From: an uncultured Haloferula sp.
GTDB lineage: Bacteria; Verrucomicrobiota; Verrucomicrobiae; Verrucomicrobiales; Akkermansiaceae
DNA length: 8,977 bases
Direction: 5' to 3'
NCBI GenBank assembly: GCA_946885645.1
Contig: CAMPGU010000166.1
Span: 1-8,977, forward strand
Shown here piece after piece: positions 8,437-8,977 of this stretch. How positions within the stretch are numbered: the stretch's first letter is position 1; every line of letters begins with the position of its first letter. The notes beneath the pieces are model-generated. The model worked only from the letters and a program-made list of their open reading frames with translations, was not told the DNA's origin and did not search any database. Both the position numbers and the translations under genes were made by a program.

Positions 8437-8977
8437 TCAGAGCTTGGCGAGGTATTCCGTGCTTTCCTTGATGCTCTTCAAGTGGTCCGGCGAGTGGTCT
8501 TGCTCCACATGGCAATGCTTCACCCCGGCCTTTTCCGCCGCTTCGAGGATCGGCTCCATGGGGATCATCCCGTTGCCCAGCTCCTTGAAGGCATCCTGTG
8601 GCAGGCTGCCGTATTCGGGCACCTGGGTTCCCTTCTTCAAGTCCTTCAGGTGCAACTGGGACACCCGCCCTGCCAGCTTTGCGATCAAGTCCGCCGGATC
8701 GTGGCCGCCGACCTTCACCCAGAAGACGTCGATCTCGAAATGCATGTCCGGCGAGAACTCCTCGATGAAGATGTCGTAGCCCGTCTTGCCGCCCTCCTTC
8801 GGCTGGAACTCGAAGGCGTGATTATGGTAGGAAAGCCGGATCCCCGCGGCTTTCGCGAGCACGGCCGCCTTGTTCGCATTCTCCGCGACCTTTTTGTAGT
8901 CGTCCAAAGTGCGGCGGTTGCCGTCCTGGAGATAAGGAATCACCAGATGGGTCAGACCGATCTCTTTCGCCCGGTCG
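8437..8977 (-). CDS. Sugar phosphate isomerase/epimerase-like TIM-barrel protein (5' end outside window)
   Basis: C-terminal 179 residues or so of a xylose-isomerase-like TIM-barrel protein (AP-endonuclease family 2 fold). The frame stays open to the window edge, so the start is missing. The codon at 8943 is an internal valine (THLVIPYL), not a start. Family features in order are LSYHNHAFEF, with the His-Asn-His strand, HFEIDVFWVKVGGHDPADLI, with the Glu/Asp metal-ligand strand, SQLHLKDLKKG, and the end motif KHCHVEQDHSPDHLKSIKESTEYL. These suit a divalent-metal isomerase or epimerase acting on a sugar or polyol; the substrate cannot be read from the sequence. Many relatives in Verrucomicrobia and Planctomycetes are exported, but the N-terminus that would show this is not here. 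It lies 173 bp upstream of gcvP on the same strand, with a stem-loop between. Confidence 0.9.
   Translation of the reverse strand, partial: DRAKEIGLTHLVIPYLQDGNRRTLDDYKKVAENANKAAVLAKAAGIRLSYHNHAFEFQPKEGGKTGYDIFIEEFSPDMHFEIDVFWVKVGGHDPADLIAKLAGRVSQLHLKDLKKGTQVPEYGSLPQDAFKELGNGMIPMEPILEAAEKAGVKHCHVEQDHSPDHLKSIKESTEYLAKL

Overview
This is a GC-rich (by eye, above 60%) bacterial chromosomal window with eight protein genes and no sign of phage, transposon, CRISPR or RNA genes. The gene set fits a member of the Verrucomicrobiota or a related PVC-group bacterium: a short FtsY, a single-chain GcvP, a sugar-isomerase-like TIM-barrel protein, and mostly absent Shine-Dalgarno sequences. That placement is an inference from gene style, not a demonstrated match.

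Plus strand, 21-1461: ftsY (SRP receptor GTPase), then a Nudix hydrolase whose C-terminal half closely resembles the MTH1-type oxidised-purine dNTP diphosphatases. About 240 bp without a gene follow. They hold several small dyads and, at 1644-1678, a perfect 15-bp-stem terminator that serves the next minus-strand gene.

Minus strand, 1700-2035: a 111-residue basic protein with a helix-turn-helix domain, a glycine/alanine linker and a regular C-terminal coiled coil. Two near-identical 13-bp direct repeats lie just ahead of it, in a 497-bp AT-richer non-coding stretch. That stretch also holds a possible terminator for the genes arriving from the right.

Minus strand, 8977 down to 2533: a sugar phosphate isomerase/epimerase-like gene (5' end off the window), a 173-bp gap with two hairpins, then gcvP, a small lipoprotein, a divergent beta-ketoacyl synthase and an unusual fusion protein. 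The last four are close together (55 bp, 46 bp and a 4-bp ATGA overlap) and look like one transcription unit.

The most unusual gene is the last one. It joins an L,D-transpeptidase (YkuD) domain to a phosphoserine-phosphatase-type HAD domain in one uninterrupted 376-residue frame. It has no visible export signal, and its transpeptidase motif reads SCGC instead of SHGC. The synthase upstream keeps its Cys-His-His triad but has no ATG, GTG or TTG codon at its natural N-terminus. The phosphatase domain (serine) and GcvP (glycine/one-carbon) could share a metabolic theme, but the roles of the lipoprotein and the synthase in that unit are unknown.
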